Positions 43,734 through 52,832 are shown, numbered from the stretch's first letter. The stretch is DNA of 64,000 nucleotides from Oceanococcus sp. HetDA_MAG_MS8 (GCA_019192445.1 JAHCMK010000003.1:310001-374000); one strand, 5' to 3'. The notes: generated from the sequence alone by a model not told the origin. Numbers and translations: made by a program.

Positions 43734-45860
43734 ATGGAGAACACCGTGACTTCGATCGACTCATACCACACCGTGACCGATGCCGAAGATGAAGGCATTA
43801 ACCCCAGCACCAATACTCCTTTTGCCGAGGTATTGAATGCCCGGCTGTCGCGTAGGGATACGCTGAGAGCGGGTCTGGGCTTGTCAAGCGTGGCTTTTGC
43901 CAGCCCCTTGGCGCTGTCAGCCTGCGGCGAGGGTGGTCGCCTTGAAGGGGAGCCTCGATTAGGGTTCACGTCGATTGCGCCCTTTAAGGGGGATGCGGTT
44001 CGTGTTCCTGAGGGCTATAGCGCGCGGGTGCTCTACGCCTTTGGGGATCCCCTCACAAGCTCGGTGCCAGCGTTCAAGAATGATGGCACCGATGACCCCG
44101 CGACCTACGTTGACCGTGCCGGAACGGGTCACGACGGCATGCATTACTTCCCCTTGCCCGGCTTCGACAGCGATAACTCCGACAACGGCTTATTGGTGAT
44201 GAACCATGAAAACGTGTTCATCCTCGGGGCGATGCACGAGAACGGCGGCCCCACCGTGGATGAATCTGGCAGCCGCACTGAACTCGGTGAAGTGATCCGG
44301 GAAATGTCAGCACACGGTGTCTCCGTCGTGGAAATCTCTCGCGCCACAGGCCGCTTGGAAGTCGTGCAGGATTCGGTATTCAATCGCCGGATTACTGCGC
44401 GTACCGAAATGCGTATTGCCGGGCCAGTGGGTGGTTCGCAGTTTGTGCAAACCGCCTTCAGCCCGGATGGTACCCGCACACGCGGCACATTAAATAACTG
44501 CGCTATGGGCTACACGCCCTGGGGGACTTATCTCACCTGCGAAGAAAACTGGCACGGCTACTTCAAAACCGATGAAGCCACACCGCCAGCCACAAAAACG
44601 CGTTATGGGGTGAATGCAGATACCAACTACGCTTGGGAAACGGCGGCTGAGGACAGTCTCTACACGCGCTTTGATACCACTCCGACTGGAGCCAATGCCA
44701 GCGAAGACTTTCGCAATGAGGCCAATGGCTTTGGTTGGGTGGTGGAAATTGACCCTTACGACCCCACCTCGACGCCGGTAAAGCGCACGGCTCTGGGCCG
44801 GTTTAAACATGAAGGTTGCTGGCCTAGCCGCGCCATTCCTGGCCAACCGCTCGCGTTTTACAGTGGTGACGATGAACGCGGTGAGTACATCTACAAGTTT
44901 GTAACGGCGCAGGCCTACAGGCCGGGGCTGTCCAACGGCAGTATCTTGGATGAGGGCACCTTGTACGTCGCGCGCTTCGATTCCAATGGCACCGGAGAGT
45001 GGTTGGAGCTGAGCATGGATAACCCCATCTTGGCCGCAAACTTTAGTTCCCAGGCCGAGCTGCTGGTTAACACTCGTGCGGCGGCGGACTTGGTTGGGGC
45101 TACACCGATGGACCGCCCCGAGTGGGGTGCGGTGAACCCGGCCAACGGTGAGGTGTATATGACCCTCACCAATAACCGTAACCGTGGTCAGGCTGGCCAG
45201 GAGCCGGTTGATGCGGCCAACCCGCGCAACTACCAAGCCGACGATGACCCCCAGCTTGAGGGCAACCACAACGGGCACATCATTCGTTGGCGCGAATTTG
45301 GCGATGACCCGGCCGCGACCGGATTCCAATGGGACATCTTTCTCTTTGGTGCCCCAGCCGATGCAGACCCGGACTCAGTCAATATTTCCAACTTGGACGA
45401 AACCAATGCCTTCGCCAGCCCGGACGGGCTGTGGTTTGACCCACGCAGCGAGCGTGGCCTGCTCTGGATTCAAACCGACGATGGCAGCCTGAGAGAGTTC
45501 ACCAACAATCAGCTCTTGGCGGCGATTCCGGGACGGGTGGGAGATGGCCAAGAGGTTGACATTGATGGTCAGCAAACCTTCGTTGGGCAACAGTTGGGAC
45601 CAGATGCGCTGCGTCGCTTCATGGTGGGCCCGGCGGGCTGTGAAGTGACGGGTATTGCCACCACGCCGGATGGCAAAACCATGTTCATCAACATCCAGCA
45701 TCCGGGTGGCGAACTGCCGCGTCTGGAGCTGAGCAACAATTGGCCTATTGCTGAAGATGCCACCGTGGACTCCCCGGCCCGAGATGGTGAGATTGCCCGG
45801 CCCCGTCCAGCGACCATTGTGATTACGCGTGACGATGGCGGCGTTATTGGCCAGGACTAA
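43734..45860 (+). CDS. PhoX family phosphatase, Tat-exported (copy 2)
   Basis: This PhoX-like protein (708 residues) is a paralogue of the 40022-41971 gene. The Tat signal is LSRRDTLRAGLGLSSVAF, followed by LSAC, which fits a lipobox, so a Tat lipoprotein is likely. NNCAMGYTPWGTYLTCEENW, RFKHEGCWPSRAIPGQ and DRPEWGAVNPANGEVYMTLT match the family. It is about 60 residues longer than copy 1, with extra inserted segments in the second half. ATG 43716 would add six residues and cannot be excluded. It is divergent from the ACP-sulfotransferase gene across about 350 bases. Terminator follows. Confidence 0.88.
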   Translation: MENTVTSIDSYHTVTDAEDEGINPSTNTPFAEVLNARLSRRDTLRAGLGLSSVAFASPLALSACGEGGRLEGEPRLGFTSIAPFKGDAVRVPEGYSARVLYAFGDPLTSSVPAFKNDGTDDPATYVDRAGTGHDGMHYFPLPGFDSDNSDNGLLVMNHENVFILGAMHENGGPTVDESGSRTELGEVIREMSAHGVSVVEISRATGRLEVVQDSVFNRRITARTEMRIAGPVGGSQFVQTAFSPDGTRTRGTLNNCAMGYTPWGTYLTCEENWHGYFKTDEATPPATKTRYGVNADTNYAWETAAEDSLYTRFDTTPTGANASEDFRNEANGFGWVVEIDPYDPTSTPVKRTALGRFKHEGCWPSRAIPGQPLAFYSGDDERGEYIYKFVTAQAYRPGLSNGSILDEGTLYVARFDSNGTGEWLELSMDNPILAANFSSQAELLVNTRAAADLVGATPMDRPEWGAVNPANGEVYMTLTNNRNRGQAGQEPVDAANPRNYQADDDPQLEGNHNGHIIRWREFGDDPAATGFQWDIFLFGAPADADPDSVNISNLDETNAFASPDGLWFDPRSERGLLWIQTDDGSLREFTNNQLLAAIPGRVGDGQEVDIDGQQTFVGQQLGPDALRRFMVGPAGCEVTGIATTPDGKTMFINIQHPGGELPRLELSNNWPIAEDATVDSPARDGEIARPRPATIVITRDDGGVIGQD

Positions 45861-45905
45861 ACCAGCTCTGCATCTGATCGCCAATTAACAGCGATTCTCT
45901 TTATT

Positions 45906-45943
45906 AACCGCTCCAAGGTGCTTGCCTCGGGGCGGTTTTTTTT
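45906..45943 (+). terminator. Rho-independent terminator after PhoX copy 2
   Basis: AACCGCTCC (45906-45914) pairs with GGGGCGGTT (45929-45937) with one wobble, and a run of eight T residues ends at 45943. It is 46 bases after the stop. Confidence 0.85.
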
Positions 45944-46090
45944 GGGGGTCTCTCAAGGGTCTGGGCTTTTTCTTCAGTGAATGAGTCCCCTACGGAGCTG
46001 GCTGCTTTCAGCTTTTTCACTTGTAAATTATCAAAAACACCTTGATGATCCTCAGGAGAACTTTGGGACAAAACATTGGAGAATCGCGCG

Positions 46091-47659
46091 ATGCGCCTAC
46101 TCGTATTTTTGTGGGCATGCCTTCCCGGCGTGCTTTGGGCCGGCTTTGGCAACGGCAACACGCAGTTTGAGAATATTGTGGTGCCGCTGGTAAGTAGCGC
46201 GCCGGAACCAACAATCGGTATTCCGTGGACCACCGATCATGTGTTTTACCACGCCGGTAGCACCACGCTACGCTTCATTCCTGATGCCATGCCGGGGGCG
46301 GAATGGGAAGACGTGACGCCTCCGTATCAGGTGCCCACCAACCTGGACCCCATGCTGGTCGTGCACGAGGAAACCGGTCGCATCCTGGCGGGTGGTTTGC
46401 TCGGCGCATGCTCGGTCATGATGATGAGCGACGACGATGGCGAAACCTGGATTCCTACCGCGAACATGTGTAGCGGGGCGCAGTTTGACCATCAATCTGT
46501 GGGCCTGGGTATTAAACCGCCGGGTTTTCCCTTGGCTGCGACGGGCGCTTCAGGGCTGAATGGTTACTACTGCGGGCAGCTTGGAGAGATTGGCTGCTCG
46601 GTAAGTCTGGATGGAGGAATTACCTGGACAGTACCGACGCCTGCGGCCCTCGTGAGCTGCGGCGGATTCCATGGCCACTGGCGGGTGAGCCCAGTTACCG
46701 GAGAGGCCTTTTTGCCGGTGCCCGGCTGTGGCAGTCAGCATGGACTGATCAAGCCTTCAGTGCTGCCTGAGTTCGGCGGCATCACCGGGCTCACCTTCGA
46801 AGAGCGCCTGGTTGAGGGAAGCCATACCTGGAATGGAGGCTTTGACTCGTCTATCGGCATCACGCGCGAGTCTGGATACCTGTATTACGGTATGGCGGAC
46901 CAGCAAGGGGCGCGTATTGCACTGAGTCAGGATGAAGGCGACACCTGGGAGAAAATCGGCCCGCGCCAGGAGCAAACCTGGCTGGATGTCGGTCAGTTTC
47001 ATAACCCTCCTGTCATCGCCGCCACCTTTGCTGATGTGCAGGCCGGAGACGATGACCGTGTGGCCTTTTCCTTCATTGGTATTGAAGAAACGGGTGTGCC
47101 GCAAATCGATGTGCATCTGCGCAGCAATGCCATCTACAGCTGTTACGACAAAGGCGAAGGTGAGGGCGATTGGGGCGGCGGCTTCCCGCTGAACCAAAGC
47201 GATATGGTCTGGCACTACTACGTAGCCTACAGCTACGACAAAGGCAGCACCTGGGAGGTGCATAAAATCTCAGAGGATCCGGTACAGGTTGGCGGTGTGT
47301 ATGACTCGGTCACCGACGGCAGCGGTGGTTGTCGCAACCTTCTGGACTTCAATGACATGGACATCGACTCTCAGGGTCGAGTGCACATTGCTTATGCCGA
47401 CGGCTGCACGGGTGAGTGCGCCGCCGCAACGCCAGAGCAGGCGACGGCCTTGCCGGGCTACCGGGATCAAGCGCCGCGCATGTTCCGCCAAATCTCCGGC
47501 AAGGGCTTATTCGCTCAGTTCGATACGCCTGAGGATCAGGCTGATGGGGTCGTACCGCGCGGCGACATCGTCGGTAGCTCCGGTGGCGGTGCTGTGGGCT
47601 GGCTGACCATGCTGGTTGTTCCAATACTGGTATGGCGACGTCGTATGACGATGCTTTGA
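46091..47659 (+). CDS. Exported Asp-box (BNR-like) protein with GlyGly-CTERM sorting tail
   Basis: The 522-residue protein has an N-terminal signal (LLVFLWACLPGVLWAG) and at least four Asp-box motifs of the S-x-D-x-G-x-T-W type: SDDDGETW, SLDGGITW, SQDEGDTW and SYDKGSTW. These mark a sialidase-like beta-propeller, but I see no catalytic set for a sialidase. The C-terminus has a Gly-rich run SSGGGAVGW, a hydrophobic segment and RRR, the GlyGly-CTERM signature. This tail is expected to be cut by a rhombosortase in the inner membrane, generally with type II secretion. I chose the ATG at 46091, which has a perfect GGAGAA upstream; TTG 46076 lies in that site. Strong terminator follows. Confidence 0.82.
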   Translation: MRLLVFLWACLPGVLWAGFGNGNTQFENIVVPLVSSAPEPTIGIPWTTDHVFYHAGSTTLRFIPDAMPGAEWEDVTPPYQVPTNLDPMLVVHEETGRILAGGLLGACSVMMMSDDDGETWIPTANMCSGAQFDHQSVGLGIKPPGFPLAATGASGLNGYYCGQLGEIGCSVSLDGGITWTVPTPAALVSCGGFHGHWRVSPVTGEAFLPVPGCGSQHGLIKPSVLPEFGGITGLTFEERLVEGSHTWNGGFDSSIGITRESGYLYYGMADQQGARIALSQDEGDTWEKIGPRQEQTWLDVGQFHNPPVIAATFADVQAGDDDRVAFSFIGIEETGVPQIDVHLRSNAIYSCYDKGEGEGDWGGGFPLNQSDMVWHYYVAYSYDKGSTWEVHKISEDPVQVGGVYDSVTDGSGGCRNLLDFNDMDIDSQGRVHIAYADGCTGECAAATPEQATALPGYRDQAPRMFRQISGKGLFAQFDTPEDQADGVVPRGDIVGSSGGGAVGWLTMLVVPILVWRRRMTML

Positions 47660-47671
47660 GCTTGCTCAATT

Positions 47672-47708
47672 AAAAAAACGCCGCCTGATGAGGCGGCGTT
47701 TTTTTTGC
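47672..47708. terminator. Bidirectional Rho-independent terminator
   Basis: AACGCCGCCT (47677-47686) and AGGCGGCGTT (47691-47700) form a 10-bp stem with a GATG loop, flanked by A-run on the left and T-run to 47706 on the right. It serves the GlyGly-CTERM gene and the convergent TolC-OmpA gene. Confidence 0.92.
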
Positions 47709-47721
47709 GGTGAGCTGCGGG

Positions 47722-49674
47722 TTATTCCGCAGGCCCAAGTACTCTGAACTCCACCCGCCGGTTTTGGGCGCGGCCCTCGACGGTGGCATTGGTGGCCACT
47801 GGCTTCCACGGCCCCCAACCTTTAGAGCGGAGTTGCTGCGGCGACACACCTTTGCGGACCAAGTAGCGCTTGACTGATGCCGCTCTGGCCTCCGACAGCT
47901 GAACGTTGCGTGCGGTAGAACCGGTGATGTCGGTGTGGCCCGAGAGTTCGATGCGTGTTTGCGGGTTGTTCACCAGCAATTCCACCATCGGGTCCAGGAT
48001 GAAGCTGCTATCGGACTTCAGGGTGGCCGAATCAGAGTCGAAATATACCCCACTCAACACCACCTTTTGCCCAATCTGGCAGCCTGAGGAGTCCACGGTA
48101 GCGCCTGGTGGCGTGTTCGGGCAGAGATCGTCCCGGTTAGGAACTCCATCGCCATCGGTATCAGCAAGCGACTCACGGCGGCAGCCCACAGCATCAACAA
48201 TGGAGCCTGGCGGGGTTCCTGGGCATGCATCCCGATTATCTGGCACGCCATCACCGTCGGAGTCGAAAATATCGTAGTTGGAGGCTTCTGCTTCTGCCTG
48301 CGGACACAGCGATGGGCCAAGCTCTTCGCTGAGCCAATCCTGGCGCTCAGGCACTTCAGACTTTACTAGGTCTAAGGAGCGCGCTAACTGACCCATGCTG
48401 GCCAGGGTGCGCACCTGTGCAAGGTCTAGATCGACCTGATTTCGGAGTAGAGCTCGACTGGTTTCAAAGAACTCGTTTTGGGTATCCAGTAGGTCCAGTA
48501 AGCTGCGCTGGCCGAGGCGAAACTGATTCAGGTAGGCGTCGCGGGCTTTATCGACGGATTGCTTTTGTACTTCCAAGAAGCGCTGCTGATCGCTCAATCG
48601 GCTAAGGTCATTATGCGCAATACGCAAGGTTTGGCGGACATTACGGCAGCGCACATTGCGCACGTCATTCGCTACATCAATGCCGTGACGTGCTTGAGCG
48701 ATGGCCGCACGGTCGGCGAGACCGTTGAACACATTCAGGGTCATCACCACTTCGGCGGTGGTGTCTGTGAGTCGGCCGCGGATTCGCTGAATGTCTTCCC
48801 CGTAATCTCCGCTCAGGCGCAGATCAACGCGCGGGTGGTAGCGTGCTTTGTTACGGCGAAGGTCCTGCTGGGCCGCCAAGATTCCAGACACTGCCGCAAG
48901 TAGATTCGGGTTCTCGGCATAGGCTGCGCCCAGTGCCTGAGAAATGGTAGCCGGAGCGCGAATGTCCAAAGCGGGCTCCAGAGGCGTTAGGTTTGAGGGC
49001 GGTGCCATACCCACAACGCGTTGATAACGAGCCGTCACGTCATAGAGGTTGTTTTGCTCGGTGATGAGATTGGACTCCGCCAGGGCAAGACGCGCAGTCG
49101 CTTGATCTAAGTCGGCCGAACGCGAAACACCGGCATCCACCCGCTCACGAATCTGTTGCAACACCCGTTGATGCTGCTCAAGGTTGTCGCGGGCCAGCTC
49201 AACTAAGCCTCTAAAGCGCAATACATCTTGATATGCGGTCACCGCTTCCAAAGACGAGGTTTCGATTTGCGCCATCAGGTCAAAATATCGGGCGCGCGCT
49301 TCTTCACGGCGCTGCCTCGTGGCGGATTGGGTTGCAAAGCCGTCATACAACATTTGAGTGAGGACCAAGCTGGCACCGCGCGTATCAAAGTCCAGCTCGT
49401 TCATCTGATCGATGAAATCCTGGCGCCCCACGCCGGCTCGCAGCGTGAGGTCTACCGTGGGAAGAAACTCGCCTCTGGCCACGCCCTCGGCTTGCACTGC
49501 GGCCAGAAATCGATCCCAGGCAGCTTGGACTTCGGGGTTGGTCTCCAAGGTATGGGCGACGATGTCGCGAACGATGGAGTCGACCTCACTGCGTTGAGTT
49601 TCCGGCGACATAGTGGGGCCTTGTGCCAGTACAGACAGTGGCAGCAAGAGAAGGATGGCGAGCAGGCGTTTCAT
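47722..49674 (-). CDS. TolC-like outer-membrane channel fused to calcium-binding repeats and an OmpA domain (LapE role)
   Basis: The 650-residue product begins with a signal peptide (LLAILLLLPLSVLAQ) and a TolC/AggA-type channel of about 430 residues: SEVDSIVRDIVAHTLETNPE, ASLVLTQMLYDGFATQSATR, FRLGQRSLLDLLDTQNEFFE. Then two thrombospondin type 3-like acidic repeats follow, DSDGDGVPDNRDACPGTP and DTDGDGVPNRDDLCPNTP. The last 110 residues are an OmpA/MotB peptidoglycan-binding domain (IELSGHTDITGSTARNVQLS and GRAQNRRVEFRVLG). It is the outer-membrane channel for the adhesin's type I secretion, anchored to the wall. It is divergent from lapG and apart from lapB/lapC. In Shewanella-type adhesin operons, from memory, the TolC and OmpA genes are separate. 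Confidence 0.88.
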   Translation of the reverse strand: MKRLLAILLLLPLSVLAQGPTMSPETQRSEVDSIVRDIVAHTLETNPEVQAAWDRFLAAVQAEGVARGEFLPTVDLTLRAGVGRQDFIDQMNELDFDTRGASLVLTQMLYDGFATQSATRQRREEARARYFDLMAQIETSSLEAVTAYQDVLRFRGLVELARDNLEQHQRVLQQIRERVDAGVSRSADLDQATARLALAESNLITEQNNLYDVTARYQRVVGMAPPSNLTPLEPALDIRAPATISQALGAAYAENPNLLAAVSGILAAQQDLRRNKARYHPRVDLRLSGDYGEDIQRIRGRLTDTTAEVVMTLNVFNGLADRAAIAQARHGIDVANDVRNVRCRNVRQTLRIAHNDLSRLSDQQRFLEVQKQSVDKARDAYLNQFRLGQRSLLDLLDTQNEFFETSRALLRNQVDLDLAQVRTLASMGQLARSLDLVKSEVPERQDWLSEELGPSLCPQAEAEASNYDIFDSDGDGVPDNRDACPGTPPGSIVDAVGCRRESLADTDGDGVPNRDDLCPNTPPGATVDSSGCQIGQKVVLSGVYFDSDSATLKSDSSFILDPMVELLVNNPQTRIELSGHTDITGSTARNVQLSEARAASVKRYLVRKGVSPQQLRSKGWGPWKPVATNATVEGRAQNRRVEFRVLGPAE

Positions 49675-49707
49675 GGCGGGTTGTCCCTAATCAATCGTGA
49701 AAGCGAT

Positions 49708-49751
49708 GTCCGCCGGGATGAACCAGCCCCCGGGTCACATATCTGGCGGAC
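49708..49751. promoter_or_regulatory. Inverted repeat in the divergent TolC-OmpA/lapG interval
   Basis: GTCCGCC (49708-49714) and GGCGGAC (49745-49751) are perfect inverted arms separated by 30 bases, in the short interval between divergent promoters. It could be a regulator site or an RNA hairpin. Not characterised. Confidence 0.3.
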
Positions 49752-49803
49752 GCGGAGGGCGTGCACCTTGCATGCCATGGCGAGCCTCTTGCACGGCATG
49801 TAG

Positions 49804-50517
49804 ATGCCCCTGTCGCCATCGTCCTCATGCCCTGCTCGTTGGCCGTCCCGTGGTCACAGGAAACATTTGCCCGGCGGTTTCTTGTTCGGGCTATTGCTGT
49901 TCACGCTGTGCTCTGGAATCGGTACGGGTTCACAGCACTTTTCTCAAGCGCGTCTGGATTGGTTAGCGCTTATTCGCGCTGCACATGCCAAGCCCATACA
50001 AGGCCAATTGCAGCAGGTAAATAGCCGGGTGAATCAGTTACTGCTATTTGCCGACGACTTGCAGGTGTGGGGACAGAGCGACTTTTGGGCCACGCCGCTG
50101 GAGGCCATCCGCCGCGGGGCAGGGGACTGCGAGGACTTTGCCATTGCCAAATATGTGGCCCTGTTGCAGCTTGGCCTGCGACCGGAGCAGTTACGCCTCA
50201 TTTATGTTCGCGCCGAACGGCCTCAACAAGGCGGCGGGATACAGCAGCAAGCCCATATGGTTTTGGGTTATTACCCCCAGCCCCAAGCCACGCCATGGAT
50301 TCTGGACAACCTTATTCCTGAGGTGCTGCTGGCAACCCAGCGTCCAGATTTACAGCCCGTTTTTAGCTTTAACACTCAAGGTCTGTGGGCTGGGGGGCGG
50401 CGGGCGCCGACCTCACCCAGTGCGCGTTTATCGCGCTGGAGGGGGTTGCTGGCACGAATGCAGCAGCAGGGGATGAGCCTGGAGCGGCAATCGCTGCCGT
50501 CATTGGAGCAAGAATAG
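49804..50517 (+). CDS. lapG: LapG-like periplasmic transglutaminase-fold cysteine protease
   Basis: This bacterial transglutaminase-like cysteine protease (237 residues from ATG 49804) should cleave the adhesin retention module and release it from the cell. The catalytic triad is seen as Cys in IRRGAGDCEDFAIAKYVALL (109), His in QQQAHMVLGYYP (151) and Asp in WILDNL (168). The hydrophobic signal GFLFGLLLFTLC follows an odd proline-rich N-region. A TTG at 49867 would give 216 residues, a cleaner signal peptide and an AGGAAA site, and may be the true start. It is followed with no gap by lapD, the usual pairing, so control by c-di-GMP is expected. Confidence 0.9.
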   Translation: MPLSPSSSCPARWPSRGHRKHLPGGFLFGLLLFTLCSGIGTGSQHFSQARLDWLALIRAAHAKPIQGQLQQVNSRVNQLLLFADDLQVWGQSDFWATPLEAIRRGAGDCEDFAIAKYVALLQLGLRPEQLRLIYVRAERPQQGGGIQQQAHMVLGYYPQPQATPWILDNLIPEVLLATQRPDLQPVFSFNTQGLWAGGRRAPTSPSARLSRWRGLLARMQQQGMSLERQSLPSLEQE

Positions 50518-52398
50518 ATGAGTCTCAGAAATCGATTGTGGTTAGGTTTAGGGCTGGTAATGTTGGTGACCATGCTCGGCACCTGGAGTGTCCAGTTCTG
50601 GGGCAGCCAGCAACTGCTGCGCGAGCAGTTGCGGGTGAAAAACATTGATAACGCCACCATCTTGGCCCTGACCTTGTCTCAATTCGTCGACGAACCGGTG
50701 ACCCGTGAGGTTTTTCTGAGTGCCCAGTTTGATGCCGGGCACTATCAAAACATTCGTTTATTCAGCAGTGATGACCGGGTGCTATTCGAGCGCTCTGCCA
50801 GCGCTAGTGTTAGCGTTGCACCGAGCTGGTTTCAGTCCATGTTTCCCTTAGAAGTGGAGCCCGGAATGGCCCAGGTGCAGCAGGGGTGGAAGCAACTCGG
50901 AAGACTGGAGGTACAGAGCCATAGTGGCTACGCCTATGCAGCTTTGTGGGACTCCGCACAGCGGATATTGCTTTGGTTCGTCGTGGTCAGTGTGGTCGCC
51001 GGAGGTTGGGCGGCCTGGGCTTTGAGCAGAACGTTGCAGCCCTTGGCTTTGGTCGTTGACCAGGCGCAGGCGGTTGCGAGTCGCCGCTTTCCCGAACTTG
51101 ATCAACCCCGAATTCTTGAGTTCCGGCAGTTGGTTGCGGCCATGAATCAGATGGCCCAAAGCGTTCGCGGTATGCTGAACCGGGACGCCCAGCGGATTGA
51201 AGCCTTACGCGCCGAGACCGAGCTGGATCCGGTGACGGGTTTGTTGCTACGCAAGGTTTTCCAGCAGCGTCTCCAGAGCAGCCTCGATGAGCGTCTGGGT
51301 GGGTATTTGATCAGTCTGGAGCTGGCGAACCTGCTTTCACTCAACCAGCAGCATGGTCATCCAGCCGTGGATGCCCTGTTGGCCAAAATAGGGGTGGCGC
51401 TCAATGTTCAGGGGCGTGAGTTGGTCCGTGGTCGGCGCTGGATGGGAGGGCGTTTAGGTGGCTCCGAAGTGGTTTTGTTCTTGGAAAGAGTGGGCAATAT
51501 CCACACGACCGCCGAGCAGCTCTGTGAACACTTACAAACGCTGGCACTAGATGCCAACATGAATCTGCAAATGCATGTTGCCGTGGTGGATTTAAGCGCT
51601 GCTGGCGATACCGCTGAGGTGTTCAGAGCCATGGACCGTGGCTTGGCCGAGGCCGTCAGCCGTGGAACCGTAGTGGAGTTGGAAGCTGGAGCAGCCTCGG
51701 ACGGGAACCCCTCTGAGCGACGCCAAGAGCTGCAGGCGGCATTACAACGCAACGATCGCGTCCGCTTACAAGCCTATCCGGTGAAGCGTCACGATGGTGG
51801 CATTGAACGACAGGATGCTTACGTTGAGGTTGAATTGGGCGGCCAATGGCTGAGCGCCGCTGAAGTCTTGCCCTGGGTGCACCGTTTGGGCCTGGACGGA
51901 GACCTCAATCGACGAGTTATTGACGTTGCGCTGACGGAAAGCCGTCACGCCAAGCCCCTGGCTTTGCAGCTATCCATGGAAGCTGTCACCGAGGTGAGCG
52001 TGCGGGATGACATTATGCGTGCGCTTTCATCATCGCCCCTCGCGGCTCAGCGCTTATATTTGGACGTACCTGAGTGTGGCGCTCAGCATGACCTGCAACT
52101 GTTCCGCCAATGGGTAGAGTCCTTGCGGGGAATGGTCGCTGGAGTCGGTATTCGCCATGGCGGATATGCCCCAGACTTGCTGCAAAACCTCTCGGACCTG
52201 GGAATCTCTCATGTCAAACTAGACGCGGCTTTGGTGCAAACCGCTCAGGACGCCCACGTGATGGCGGTGATTGGTGGTTACTGCAGCATGGCGCACAGTA
52301 TGGGGATTCAGGTCACGGCTTCAGGTGTCAATGACGCCGCTTTGGTTCAGCGCCTGTTCCAGCTCGGCGTCGATGGTCTCACCGGGCCTGCTTGCTGA
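50518..52398 (+). CDS. lapD: LapD-like c-di-GMP receptor with degenerate GGDEF and EAL domains
   Basis: The 626-residue inner-membrane protein has an N-terminal helix, a periplasmic domain that should bind LapG, a second helix (ILLWFVVVSVVAGGWAAWAL), a HAMP segment and the two signalling domains. The GGDEF position reads RLGGSEV, so no cyclase activity is expected. The EAL position reads DAYVEV instead of EAL, so phosphodiesterase activity is also unlikely. This matches LapD, which binds c-di-GMP at the dead EAL domain and then sequesters LapG at the periplasmic side. The start codon immediately follows the lapG stop, so both are translationally coupled. It is convergent with the gene at 52446-52832. 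Confidence 0.9.
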   Translation: MSLRNRLWLGLGLVMLVTMLGTWSVQFWGSQQLLREQLRVKNIDNATILALTLSQFVDEPVTREVFLSAQFDAGHYQNIRLFSSDDRVLFERSASASVSVAPSWFQSMFPLEVEPGMAQVQQGWKQLGRLEVQSHSGYAYAALWDSAQRILLWFVVVSVVAGGWAAWALSRTLQPLALVVDQAQAVASRRFPELDQPRILEFRQLVAAMNQMAQSVRGMLNRDAQRIEALRAETELDPVTGLLLRKVFQQRLQSSLDERLGGYLISLELANLLSLNQQHGHPAVDALLAKIGVALNVQGRELVRGRRWMGGRLGGSEVVLFLERVGNIHTTAEQLCEHLQTLALDANMNLQMHVAVVDLSAAGDTAEVFRAMDRGLAEAVSRGTVVELEAGAASDGNPSERRQELQAALQRNDRVRLQAYPVKRHDGGIERQDAYVEVELGGQWLSAAEVLPWVHRLGLDGDLNRRVIDVALTESRHAKPLALQLSMEAVTEVSVRDDIMRALSSSPLAAQRLYLDVPECGAQHDLQLFRQWVESLRGMVAGVGIRHGGYAPDLLQNLSDLGISHVKLDAALVQTAQDAHVMAVIGGYCSMAHSMGIQVTASGVNDAALVQRLFQLGVDGLTGPAC

Positions 52399-52445
52399 TG
52401 ACCTGAATGCGCGCCCGTGGCCGCCTTTGGAGGCCTTGTCTGTCT

Positions 52446-52832
52446 TTAGATGATGTCGGAGCTGTCGCTGGCGTCCAACAGGCTTCGGCCGCTAAGCGCG
52501 CCGCGCAGGCGCCGGCGGTGGAGCAGTTTTTCCTGCGCCGCATTTGGGAGATCGGTAAATCGGATGAGCTGCTTTTGAATCATGACATCGACAAGATCGT
52601 CGATGACCCGAACCAAGTCGGCATCGGAAGCATCCAAAGCCGACGAGGTTTGATTGTCTAAGCCCAAGTAAGCCCGCAGCTCTGGATTGTGGAGGTCGCT
52701 GCGCTCTACATGCTCGCTATCGGCGGCATTGCGCACGGAGTCTATAGCGCCATCGGCACCCCGGCGCAGGAACAGCTGACTGTTCCCGGCCGGGAAAACC
52801 TTATCGGCATCAGTCGACGATGAGCTGGCCAC
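52446..52832 (-). CDS. Tryptophan synthase beta-like small protein
   Basis: The protein (128 residues) contains the pattern QLFLRRGADGAIDSVRN, then ELRAYLGLDN, DADLVRVIDDLVDVMIQKQL and IRFTDLPNAAQEKLLHRRRL. This matches the small proteins annotated as tryptophan synthase subunit beta-like in pseudomonads. They are not tryptophan synthase; function is unknown. No ATG lies at a family-like position. I use GTG 52832, which has AGGA ten bases upstream and overlaps the adhesin stop by 23 bases; the frame stays open farther, inside the adhesin gene. It may be co-translated with the adhesin. Confidence 0.65.
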   Translation of the reverse strand: MASSSSTDADKVFPAGNSQLFLRRGADGAIDSVRNAADSEHVERSDLHNPELRAYLGLDNQTSSALDASDADLVRVIDDLVDVMIQKQLIRFTDLPNAAQEKLLHRRRLRGALSGRSLLDASDSSDII

